Source: Candidatus Poribacteria bacterium (GTDB lineage Bacteria > Poribacteria > WGA-4E > WGA-3G). Taken from it: a stretch of DNA of 5,084 nt. Positions within the stretch are counted from its first letter, which is position 1. Each line of letters starts with the position of its first letter. The DNA lies in assembly GCA_009835515.1 (NCBI GenBank), contig VXXH01000604.1:1-5084 (forward strand), written 5' to 3'. The notes beneath the pieces are model-generated. The model saw only the letters and a list, made by a program, of their open reading frames with translations, ran no database searches and had not been told where the DNA came from. The position numbers and the translations under genes were made by a program. Below, piece by piece: positions 1 through 5,084 of the stretch.

Positions 1-2235
1 AATTAAAGGCTCAAAGTATTTGGGATCAGTTCGAGGTTCAGGGGCTCCCATGTGAATAGTTTGATAGACTGACCCTGTTTCGTCTATTTTTGAAAAGGCC
101 CGATCTCCATCATTAAATTCGGATCTACTCTTAAGCCAATCTTTAAACTCCTTATGGCACTCTGATGTCAAACCTCCATGCCTTTTTACCAAAGCATCTG
201 CTTTCTTAAGAATTGCCTCTCGGTTAAGACTGTAATAGTGGAGTTTCATATTACCTTTAGAACAACAAACTACGTATTCATGCTGTGTCGCTATTCGGTT
301 TGCTCCACTAACCGGGTTCCTTTTATCCCAAACAATAGTTCCCTGGTTCTTCATGGGCAGGGTATTGAATACTTGAAACAGATTTTCATATTCATTCTCA
401 TCAATGTGGCAAAGAATGCAGCTATCCGGTGCCATCAACTGCTCGGCGAGGGACAACCGATTCTCCATCATGGTTAGCCAACTGGAATGCTGATAATTAT
501 TTTTGTAAAGGAAACCGCTCGTGTTGGTGTTGTACGGTGGATCAATGTGTACACACCTTATGGTACCACGGTATTTCTCCACCAATAAATCCAAGGCTTG
601 GAAGTTTTCACTGTTCAATAGTACACCGTCAATTTGTGATTCCAAATCGTCAAACAGGGCAAGAAGTTTGTCAATAAAATCTTCGTCGAAGTACTGAGTA
701 TCCAATGGAAGTGTAGGATATAACCCTTCAAGCAATGGCAGCTGCTCTGTAATGTCAATACCGAAAGTTTCACGCCAGTCGGTAAGTTGCGCCTCGTTTT
801 CCAGAATCTGAGAGATGATTGCTTCGCGTTCGGTAGTGTCCTCTTTTGTCGCCGCCAAAATTTTACCGACAGAAATAAGATAATCCGTAGAGACAACCTT
901 TTTCTTCATTAGAAATAGCTGCTTCTGAAAAGTCTCAACAGCAACGAGCAGGGCAATCACTTCATCTGTGACACTGCGGAATGCTGTTGCTATAGCGAAT
1001 GCTTGATTGTCAGGGCTGGGATTCAAAAGCGTGTCCAGATCGCCAAGGATAGTGTTCTGGATATAACGGCGTTGCTCGGTTTTCAGGAATCTATCCAAAT
1101 CCTTGTGGATAAAATAATCGGAATCCATGCCAACAAAGAAAGTGTTCAAGTTTTTGTCAAAAGTGTAAAATCGATGGACTCTTGGACGTTTTTCAAGTGC
1201 TGCTTGCCGTTCTTTATTGTTTTTCCCAAGTTCCTTGAAATCGAGATGGCTTGCCAACTTCCCCGCATAACTTTCTAAGTTGATGTGTAACGCTTTGATG
1301 CCTTGTAATCTGCCATCGTTTACCTTGTCGTAAGTGTTCGCGAGGTCCTTAAAAATCGGTTTACTCAATTCCTCACCTTTCTTGGGACTTTCGTGGAGAT
1401 AAAGGTCTACATTGTCCGTTTCACTGAAAATCTGTGCGTTCATTTCACTATAAATTTCAGCTTTTAGCGTTGAAGTCTCTGCCAAATGAAGGATGACGCG
1501 CCATGTCTGCTCAGGATCGTCAGGCTTGGGAGGCTCGATTCTATCAAAACGATAGTGTTTGAAATCGTCGCGGTTATTGTTCTGTGAGATACCGGAGCTT
1601 GCTTTTCCCTCTAACCTATATTCAATCCGTTTCCCTTCAATCTCAAAGGTAACGCTATTGAAACCCGTTGCTGTTTTGACGTAGTAACTGTCTCGACATT
1701 TCCAGTGAAAGAGCGTATCTGCACCGTTATAATCTGCTTCGTCCGGATAATTCACCTTGTAAGAAGCAGTACTCCTATCGTTATAGCCGAAGTCACCATC
1801 TCGGTAGTAGCCTTCAAAAAAACTGTGGACGTGGTTATAGACACGGAAGGCGAGTTTGGATTTGAGTTCGTCCAAGTTTGTTTCCAGTGGGGCAATGAGT
1901 TCTTCCATATCTTCAGTCTGGAGAAAATCTATCAGTAGTTGCGTACTCTCGGCAATGTTTTCAAGACTGTCCCTGTGTCTTTTGCTACCATATTCATTGA
2001 CGAATTCTCTGACCTTAGTAAGTTGGCTGTCGTAAAGTGCCTGGGCAACTCCACTAAGTGCTTTGTCTACTATGCTGGGCAGCTTCTCGTCAATGAATTG
2101 ATTGACTTCATCGCGCTTAATTTTGAGAATACGGAAGATACCAAAATCGAGGTCGTTATGTGCGAAGTGAAACATATCGCGAAGTTTCTCGCGGAGGGTG
2201 TTGAGGGCTTCGTTTGTTGGGTTTGATTCAGGCAT
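1..2235 (-). CDS. Type III Mod-like adenine-specific DNA methyltransferase, C-terminus beyond the left edge
   Basis: This gene probably transfers a methyl group from S-adenosylmethionine to N6 of adenine in a specific DNA site, as the modification half of a type III-like restriction-modification or defence locus. The frame is open for 745 codons from ATG 2235 to the window edge, with no stop or frameshift. Residues 565-570 are DPPYNT, the catalytic motif IV, preceded by a hydrophobic strand (CVHI). Downstream come HIDENEYENL (610-619), IVWDKRNP (634-641) and QHEY (651-654), as in beta-class Mod enzymes. In that class the SAM-binding FxGxG motif lies C-terminal to motif IV, so it should be just outside the window. 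About 560 residues precede motif IV, far more than in a compact Mod such as that of EcoP15I. This extension carries LDFGIFRI (29-36), FFEGYYRDGDF (139-149) and HWKCRDSYYVKT (177-188), which I recall from large methyltransferases paired with helicase or restriction subunits. No partner is visible here. Confidence in methyltransferase is high; the subtype is less certain. Confidence 0.9.
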   Translation of the reverse strand, partial: MPESNPTNEALNTLREKLRDMFHFAHNDLDFGIFRILKIKRDEVNQFIDEKLPSIVDKALSGVAQALYDSQLTKVREFVNEYGSKRHRDSLENIAESTQLLIDFLQTEDMEELIAPLETNLDELKSKLAFRVYNHVHSFFEGYYRDGDFGYNDRSTASYKVNYPDEADYNGADTLFHWKCRDSYYVKTATGFNSVTFEIEGKRIEYRLEGKASSGISQNNNRDDFKHYRFDRIEPPKPDDPEQTWRVILHLAETSTLKAEIYSEMNAQIFSETDNVDLYLHESPKKGEELSKPIFKDLANTYDKVNDGRLQGIKALHINLESYAGKLASHLDFKELGKNNKERQAALEKRPRVHRFYTFDKNLNTFFVGMDSDYFIHKDLDRFLKTEQRRYIQNTILGDLDTLLNPSPDNQAFAIATAFRSVTDEVIALLVAVETFQKQLFLMKKKVVSTDYLISVGKILAATKEDTTEREAIISQILENEAQLTDWRETFGIDITEQLPLLEGLYPTLPLDTQYFDEDFIDKLLALFDDLESQIDGVLLNSENFQALDLLVEKYRGTIRCVHIDPPYNTNTSGFLYKNNYQHSSWLTMMENRLSLAEQLMAPDSCILCHIDENEYENLFQVFNTLPMKNQGTIVWDKRNPVSGANRIATQHEYVVCCSKGNMKLHYYSLNREAILKKADALVKRHGGLTSECHKEFKDWLKSRSEFNDGDRAFSKIDETGSVYQTIHMGAPEPRTDPKYFEPLI

Positions 2236-2244
2236 TAATGTATT

Positions 2245-2250
2245 GTCCTT
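2245..2250 (-). promoter_or_regulatory. Shine-Dalgarno site of the methyltransferase gene
   Basis: The minus strand reads AAGGAC nine bases before ATG 2235. This supports that codon as the start, and the conserved-looking LDFGIFRI block follows about 30 residues later. No other in-frame ATG lies between this site and residue 21. Confidence 0.65.
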
Positions 2251-2326
2251 ATCGTTCTGATTTATAAACTTGCTCACACCCTTCTTCAAATGAAATCACA
2301 GCAGAGATACAGTAGCTGACAAATCT

Positions 2327-2356
2327 ATTATAGACCATTCACCCTCCAAAATTCAA
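2327..2356 (-). promoter_or_regulatory. Sigma70-type promoter for the methyltransferase gene
   Basis: On the minus strand there is a perfect -10 box TATAAT (2332-2327) and a -35-like TTGAAT (2356-2351), separated by 18 bases. Transcription would start near 2320, leaving a leader of about 85 bases before ATG 2235. An A-rich stretch on the minus strand (about 2416-2382) lies upstream of the -35 box and could act as an UP-like element. Its position and orientation fit the methyltransferase and no other gene. This is a sequence match only. Confidence 0.6.
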
Positions 2357-2440
2357 GCAAATACAACGCGCAGTACAGGACGATTTAGTTTTCGGTTTTG
2401 ATTTTGATTTTCGTTTACAAGTGTTAACGTTTCTTCACAG

Positions 2441-2467
2441 GATCGCGAGCACAGCTCGCTCCTACAG
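2441..2467. repeat. REP-like palindromic element
   Basis: GCGAGC (2445-2450) and GCTCGC (2454-2459) form a perfect 6-bp stem around an ACA loop. It is flanked by GATC on one side and TCCTACAG on the other. Read on the minus strand this is CTGTAGGAGCGAGC, then TGT, then GCTCGCGATC. That closely resembles the REP sequences known from Pseudomonas and other bacteria, which are scattered in intergenic DNA and mobilised by REP-associated tyrosine transposases (RAYTs). It is visibly more GC-rich than the AT-rich DNA around it. Only one copy is in this window, so its repeat status is inferred from resemblance. Confidence 0.6.
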
Positions 2468-2542
2468 AGGAAAATAGACACACATATAAAGCAAATTTTT
2501 AAAACTAAATGACCCGGCGGATTGGATCAGGGCTATTTCGCT

Positions 2543-3178
2543 TTAAAGTCGATTGCCTGCCCATAGCGCGCCTCGGTGGATGACTGTCTGAAAACTTGGA
2601 TTTTCAAGTACTGCCATATCGTGCCCGAGCGCGAAGTAGAAGACCCTACCCTCACCGTACGTATGATGGAACGCCATGACGTGGGTTTCATCTTTTGTTT
2701 CATCGTAGGCGTGCATCAGGTGGTGTGATGCGTCGGGGTTGTGCTTGAGGTAGTAGAGTTCATCTGTCGCCTGAAAATCGGCTAACCCTTCGGTGATGGG
2801 ATGATTCGGATCGCTGACATTGACGGTGAAGTCCATATACGGACTGTGCCCGTTGAAGAACCCGTTAAGCATACCGTGGTAGCCTTCGGATTCCCTGAAC
2901 GACGCGGCTGCGGTATGTAGCCCGAAGAACCCACCGCCTGTTCGGATATAGTCGAGCAAACCATTCTCTTGTGCTGCTGTAAGTTCCCCGACATCGGTGT
3001 AGAAAAGCACAGTGTCATATCCTTCAAGTCCATCTGCAAGTACATCGTAGTCTTGCGAGAAATCGGCTTCAATGGTATCAGTGCCGTTGAGCATTGATGT
3101 GAGGAACTGCCCGTTCCCGGCGTGATCGTGATAAATACCTTCTGTCCCGACAAATATGAGTAATTTAAGTGTTTCCAT
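2543..3178 (-). CDS. ThuA-like domain protein
   Basis: This 211-residue protein covers a single ThuA-like domain (the family named after the trehalose-utilisation protein), which has a class I glutamine amidotransferase-like, flavodoxin-type alpha/beta fold. Visible family features are the N-terminal strand LKLLIFVGTEGIYHD (4-18), the GGGFFGLHTAAASF loop (81-94), DPNHPIT (123-129), DELYY (139-143) and the C-terminal GEGRVFYFALGHD (175-187) ending in a GALWAGNRL tail. There is no signal peptide or membrane segment, so it is probably cytoplasmic. The biochemical reaction of this family is poorly defined; members occur in sugar catabolic loci. The start is ATG 3178, with AAGGGAG five bases upstream. 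The gene lies 115 bp downstream of a co-directional zinc dehydrogenase, which suggests a shared carbohydrate or polyol pathway. The protein looks complete. Family assignment is confident; the substrate is unknown. Confidence 0.9.
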   Translation of the reverse strand: METLKLLIFVGTEGIYHDHAGNGQFLTSMLNGTDTIEADFSQDYDVLADGLEGYDTVLFYTDVGELTAAQENGLLDYIRTGGGFFGLHTAAASFRESEGYHGMLNGFFNGHSPYMDFTVNVSDPNHPITEGLADFQATDELYYLKHNPDASHHLMHAYDETKDETHVMAFHHTYGEGRVFYFALGHDMAVLENPSFQTVIHRGALWAGNRL

Positions 3179-3183
3179 TTCGT

Positions 3184-3190
3184 CTCCCTT
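3184..3190 (-). promoter_or_regulatory. Shine-Dalgarno site of the ThuA-like gene
   Basis: The minus strand reads AAGGGAG, ending five bases before ATG 3178. It is a strong match to the anti-Shine-Dalgarno sequence and fixes the start of the ThuA-like gene. Confidence 0.75.
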
Positions 3191-3202
3191 ATAGTAAACC
3201 TA

Positions 3203-3212
3203 CAATTAATTG
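3203..3212. promoter_or_regulatory. Perfect 10-bp palindrome upstream of the ThuA-like gene
   Basis: CAATTAATTG is identical on both strands and sits 24 bases upstream of ATG 3178, just beyond the ribosome site. A small dimeric regulator could bind such a site. However, an AT-rich palindrome of this size can arise by chance, and I found no convincing promoter pair beside it. Confidence 0.25.
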
Positions 3213-3224
3213 GGCACTCTCAAA

Positions 3225-3257
3225 CAGTCTGAATACCTATAACAGGCATTCAGACTG
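3225..3257 (-). terminator. Strong hairpin between the dehydrogenase and ThuA-like genes, possible terminator
   Basis: CAGTCTGAAT (3225-3234) and ATTCAGACTG (3248-3257) form a perfect 10-bp stem. Past one A/C mismatch the stem continues with CCT (3236-3238) paired to AGG (3244-3246), leaving a five-base loop. In the direction of transcription the hairpin starts 36 bases after the dehydrogenase stop codon. Only a short TTT follows, so it is a weak intrinsic terminator at best. It could also be a processing or mRNA-stabilising hairpin that sets different levels for the two genes. The structure is certain; the role is inferred. Confidence 0.5.
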
Positions 3258-3293
3258 GCACAAACTAACAGTTTATGCTACAAAGATGTCCAT

Positions 3294-4343
3294 TTATTTA
3301 TGGGCTTCACTATAATTGTTGGGCATCACGAGCACTTTGACAGACCCGTGTTCATCGCGCCCTGCAGCGACAGCGAATGCTTCGTTAATATTGTCTAAGT
3401 CGAACCGGTGCGTGACGAGCGGGTTTGGATCAAGTTTGCCAGCGGCGAGTAGATCAATAGCAACTTGGAATTCGGTTTTCCCGCCGCGTCTCCCGTAACA
3501 GAAGGACCAGATGACTGTCAGTTCTCGGCTCCGTGCGAACCGTTCTGAAAAAGTGAGCGGTGTCCGATGTCCGCCGACCATGCAGACGCGCCCGCGTTTT
3601 GCGGCAATCTCTGTTGCCTGTTCGAGTGTGTTCGCTGTGCCACCGACCGCTTCAAACACGACATCCGCCCCGCGTCCGTCGCTCCAGTCCTTGATAGCCT
3701 CTACAGCGTCTGTTTTATCTACATTGATGGGTACAGCACCCACCGCATCGCGGGCAATCTGTATCGGTCCCTCCGGCTTTCCTAACATAGCGATAGAGGT
3801 TGCGCCTGCGACATCTGCTACCTGCGCAATTGTCAATCCCACGGGACCACTACCGATAATCGCGACGCGATCGCCAGGGGATACCATTGCTCTGTTAACA
3901 GCATGGACAGCCACGGCGTAGACTTCTGCCAATGCTCCCCCTTCAGGGGAGACGCTCTCTGGCAATGAATATACGTTTGCTTTCCGTGCGACCATAAACT
4001 CTGCAAAACCGCCGCCACCGTGCCGTAAATTTCCGCAGATATTGTAGTAGCCGTTATAGCATTCCGGGCAATTGTTACAAGGACTAATGGGTTCAACTGC
4101 CACACGCGCGCCCTTTTCATACCCCGTAACACCTTTGCCCGTATCCATAACGAGTCCCGCTAACTCGTGTCCGCCGATGCGCGGCGATTGGGGTTTCTCA
4201 GGCTGGTGATGATACCCGTGCAGATCACTTCCACAGATCCCTGCCGCTTCCACTTGGACCAGGACTTGTTCTTCTTCAGGTGTAGGGTCTGGGACCGTTT
4301 CGACCCTTATGTCTTTTCCACCGTAAAATTGTGCAGCTTTCAC
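3294..4343 (-). CDS. Zinc-dependent medium-chain dehydrogenase (sorbitol/threonine dehydrogenase-like)
   Basis: This enzyme probably oxidises a secondary alcohol of a sugar, polyol or amino acid with a nicotinamide cofactor in the cytoplasm. Counting from GTG 4343 it has 349 residues, normal for the family. Catalytic zinc ligands are the Cys in GICGSD (residue 37) and the His-Glu in GGHEL (59-60), with Glu140 in GGALAEVYA as a likely fourth ligand. The structural zinc lobe has four cysteines at 89, 92, 95 and 103. The Rossmann motif GSGPVG is at 164-169. The second beta strand ends in MLGKPEG, without the acidic residue usual for NAD binding. The start is chosen by family pattern, because VKAAQFYGGKDIRVE matches the usual MKAAVFYGG-type N-terminus. 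A longer frame from TTG 4367 would add eight residues, but they are encoded inside a hairpin of probable insertion-sequence origin. No strong ribosome site precedes either start. The ThuA-like gene follows in the same direction. The exact substrate cannot be told from sequence. Confidence 0.88.
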   Translation of the reverse strand: MKAAQFYGGKDIRVETVPDPTPEEEQVLVQVEAAGICGSDLHGYHHQPEKPQSPRIGGHELAGLVMDTGKGVTGYEKGARVAVEPISPCNNCPECYNGYYNICGNLRHGGGGFAEFMVARKANVYSLPESVSPEGGALAEVYAVAVHAVNRAMVSPGDRVAIIGSGPVGLTIAQVADVAGATSIAMLGKPEGPIQIARDAVGAVPINVDKTDAVEAIKDWSDGRGADVVFEAVGGTANTLEQATEIAAKRGRVCMVGGHRTPLTFSERFARSRELTVIWSFCYGRRGGKTEFQVAIDLLAAGKLDPNPLVTHRFDLDNINEAFAVAAGRDEHGSVKVLVMPNNYSEAHK

Positions 4344-4351
4344 CGAATCTT

Positions 4352-4393
4352 CGGGCAGGAAGCCCAAGCATTTATACTTGGGAGGAATGCCCG
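4352..4393. repeat. Long two-stem hairpin at the start of the dehydrogenase gene, IS200/IS605-end-like
   Basis: CGGGCA (4352-4357) pairs with TGCCCG (4388-4393), and CCCAAG (4363-4368) pairs with CTTGGG (4377-4382). Between the stems is a symmetric purine internal loop, GGAAG opposite AGGAA, and the apical loop is eight bases. The plus-strand pattern of GGAAGCCC, a T-rich loop, then GGGAGGAATG resembles, from memory, subterminal hairpins and omega-RNA scaffold ends of IS200/IS605 and IS1341-type elements. Its left arm begins nine bases upstream of the dehydrogenase GTG. It may be the left-end hairpin of the tnpB remnant on the right, or a solo right end of a lost element. An alternative role as a leader hairpin of the dehydrogenase mRNA cannot be excluded. 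Confidence 0.5.
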
Positions 4394-4437
4394 CCTCCTC
4401 TATTTTTTTTCACATTCTGCTCAAATAGTATCAGGTT

Positions 4438-4490
4438 GGCAAGCATACTAAGCGTTGCCACTTGGCAATGTGCTTGCCTCCGACTTAGTA
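4438..4490. repeat. Nested and interlocking inverted repeats upstream of the tnpB remnant
   Basis: Three inverted repeats share 53 bases. GGCAAGCA (4438-4445) pairs with TGCTTGCC (4471-4478). Inside it, TTGCCA (4455-4460) pairs with TGGCAA (4463-4468) around a two-base loop. TACTAAG (4446-4452), lying in the loop of the first stem, pairs with CTTAGTA (4484-4490) outside it. The first and third stems therefore interlock like a pseudoknot, or are mutually exclusive. This position, 30-80 bases before tnpB, fits the structured left end of an IS200/IS605-family element, whose transposase recognises single-stranded hairpins. It could also be part of the leader RNA of the divergent dehydrogenase gene. 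Confidence 0.55.
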
Positions 4491-4500
4491 GGGGATAAAC

Positions 4501-4514
4501 GCCTGATGCCTGAT
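4501..4514. repeat. Tandem 7-bp direct repeat
   Basis: GCCTGAT occurs twice in a row, six bases before the tnpB start codon. It occupies the place where a ribosome site would be expected, and no Shine-Dalgarno match is present there. Confidence 0.3.
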
Positions 4515-4519
4515 ATACC

Positions 4520-5084
4520 ATGAAACTAACTTTTAGATACCCTGTGTATCCTACGAAAACACAGGAAACAACATTGTTTAAGTGGCTTGACCACCTTTGC
4601 GACCTTCAGAACTCTGCGCGCCATGACCGCAAGGTTGCTTGGGAGACTGAAGGTGAACGCGTTTCTCGCAATGACCAACAACGGAAGTTGAAAGTTGTGC
4701 GTCTTGGGGAATATTCTTCAAGTGGTGTGCGGACATAGCCGAAAGAGACGGTCTGCCTTTCCACCAAGTTGATCCGAAGAATACCTCGCAAACATGCTCG
4801 TGTTGCGGTCAGAAGTCGCCAAAGAAACTTTCGCTGGCGATACGCACCTTTGATTGTCGTTTTTGTGGCACGTCTTTAGACCGGGACCACAACGCTGCGA
4901 TAAACATACTCTTTAGGGCAGCTGCTGCCCTTCGTGGAGAGCGGTGGGTTGCCACCCTCAATGAAGCGAAAAACAAGAACGAAGCACGAGATACGGGCTT
5001 TGAGACTGCTGAACAGCTGTTGTTCAATGAAACAACAGATGGTAAATATATGTCGCAGTTTTATGAGAACCCTCCCTATATTGC
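4520..5084 (+). pseudogene. tnpB: tnpB (OrfB, RNA-guided nuclease family) remnant with internal deletion and frame change
   Basis: Intact TnpB is an RNA-guided DNA endonuclease of about 400 residues that helps keep IS200/IS605 elements in place. Here the first part, ATG 4520 to about 4700, encodes the N-terminal helix-turn-helix region (MKLTFRYPVYPTK, LFKWLDHLCDLQNSAR, VAWETEGERVSRNDQQ). It runs into a TAG at 4736-4738. The C-terminal part begins near 4700 in another frame with ASWGIFFKWCADIAERDG. It continues with VDPKNTSQTCSCCG and CRFCG, the four-cysteine zinc finger (C codons at 4795, 4804, 4855 and 4864), then LDRDHNAAINIL (4876-4911), which carries the RuvC-III aspartate. This frame has no stop through 5084 and ends in a tail of the kind found at TnpB C-termini. 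The central region with the RuvC-I Asp and RuvC-II Glu is gone, by my estimate about 200 residues, so nuclease activity is not expected. The family assignment is secure; the deletion size is inferred. Confidence 0.88.

Larger units (their letters stand above)
2236..2542. other. Intergenic region between the methyltransferase and ThuA-like genes
   Basis: These 307 bases hold no coding frame that I can support. From the methyltransferase side they contain its ribosome site, an 85-base leader, a promoter, an A/T-rich low-complexity run (2382-2416, built of short GATTTT-like units) and a REP-like palindrome (2441-2467). The part from 2468 to 2542, just after the ThuA-like stop codon, is AT-rich. 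I see no hairpin plus T-run there that would make a clear intrinsic terminator for the ThuA-like gene. Confidence 0.7.
4344..4519. other. Non-coding divergent region between the dehydrogenase and tnpB
   Basis: This stretch holds the long hairpin (4352-4393), a T8 run (4403-4410), the interlocking inverted repeats (4438-4490) and a 7-bp tandem repeat (4501-4514). I find no convincing promoter for the dehydrogenase on the minus strand. The best -10-like string there, GATACT near 4425-4430, has no matching -35 box at a proper distance. The dehydrogenase promoter may be weak, unusual, or replaced by the element. Confidence 0.5.
4352..5084 (+). mobile_element. Degenerate IS200/IS605-family element (tnpB-only type), right end outside window
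   Basis: The region joins hairpin-rich, non-coding DNA (4352-4519) to a broken tnpB on the plus strand, the arrangement seen at the left side of IS200/IS605-type elements. There is no tnpA (Y1 transposase) gene in the window. The element therefore looks like a tnpB-only or already non-autonomous copy, dependent on a transposase elsewhere if it can move at all. The left boundary is uncertain: it may lie near 4350, next to the dehydrogenase start, or nearer 4438. These elements make no long terminal inverted repeats and no target duplication, so the boundary cannot be set from this window alone. The right end, which in intact relatives carries the omega-RNA scaffold, lies past 5084. Confidence 0.55.

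Noticed and set aside
178..477. Plus-strand open frames between 178 and 2226.
   Set aside because: All lie opposite the uninterrupted 745-codon methyltransferase frame, which carries clear motifs; none of these shows a recognisable domain.
2382..2416. Short GATTTT-like units as a possible tandem or CRISPR-type repeat.
   Set aside because: The units are only about six bases, imperfect and few; it is low-complexity A/T-rich DNA with no spacer structure.
3191..3196. TACTAT on the minus strand as a -10 box for the ThuA-like gene.
   Set aside because: It directly adjoins the Shine-Dalgarno site, so a transcript from it would begin at or after that site, and no -35 box is at a suitable distance.
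3511..3921. Plus-strand frames and a minus-strand frame at 3833-4132 within the dehydrogenase.
   Set aside because: They are shadows of the dehydrogenase, whose zinc ligands and Rossmann motif are intact in one frame across the region.
4381..4410. GGAGG (4381-4385) and CCTCC (4394-4398) followed by a T8 run look like a plus-strand intrinsic terminator.
   Set aside because: No plus-strand gene ends nearby, the loop is eight bases on a five-base stem, and the left arm competes with the longer, better hairpin at 4352-4393.
4606..5027. Two minus-strand open frames opposite the tnpB remnant.
   Set aside because: The plus strand encodes unmistakable TnpB motifs here, and the minus-strand translations resemble no family I know.

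Overview
The window looks like a piece of chromosome from an uncultured bacterium with a moderate-GC, AT-leaning composition. A ThuA-like protein next to a zinc-dependent sugar/threonine-type dehydrogenase, a REP-like palindrome and an IS200/IS605-type TnpB remnant together remind me of Candidatus Poribacteria genomes. That assignment is an impression from gene content, not something the sequence proves.

Layout. Positions 1-2235 (minus strand) hold an uninterrupted reading frame of 745 codons. It runs off the left edge and encodes most of a large type III Mod-like (beta-class) adenine DNA methyltransferase with a DPPYNT catalytic motif. Positions 2236-2542 are intergenic and contain its Shine-Dalgarno site, a near-consensus sigma70-type promoter and a REP-like palindrome. 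Positions 2543-3178 (minus) encode a 211-residue ThuA-like protein. Positions 3179-3293 carry a strong hairpin and a perfect 10-bp palindrome. Positions 3294-4343 (minus, GTG start preferred) encode a zinc-binding medium-chain dehydrogenase with all expected zinc ligands. Positions 4344-4519 are non-coding and packed with inverted repeats. Positions 4520-5084 (plus) are a tnpB pseudogene: the N-terminal helix-turn-helix part is joined out of frame to the C-terminal zinc finger and RuvC-III part, with the middle of the gene missing.

How the parts fit. The dehydrogenase and the ThuA-like protein are co-directional, separated by 115 bp, and plausibly belong to one sugar or polyol catabolic locus, although the hairpin between them may limit or stop read-through. 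The methyltransferase has its own promoter and is probably half of a restriction-modification or related defence locus continuing to the left. The right end is a decayed IS200/IS605-family element whose structured left region reaches to the dehydrogenase start codon, so the element may have replaced that gene's original upstream sequence.

I find no convincing new system. The points most worth a second look are the nested inverted repeats between the dehydrogenase and the tnpB remnant, and the internally deleted tnpB with both ends kept.
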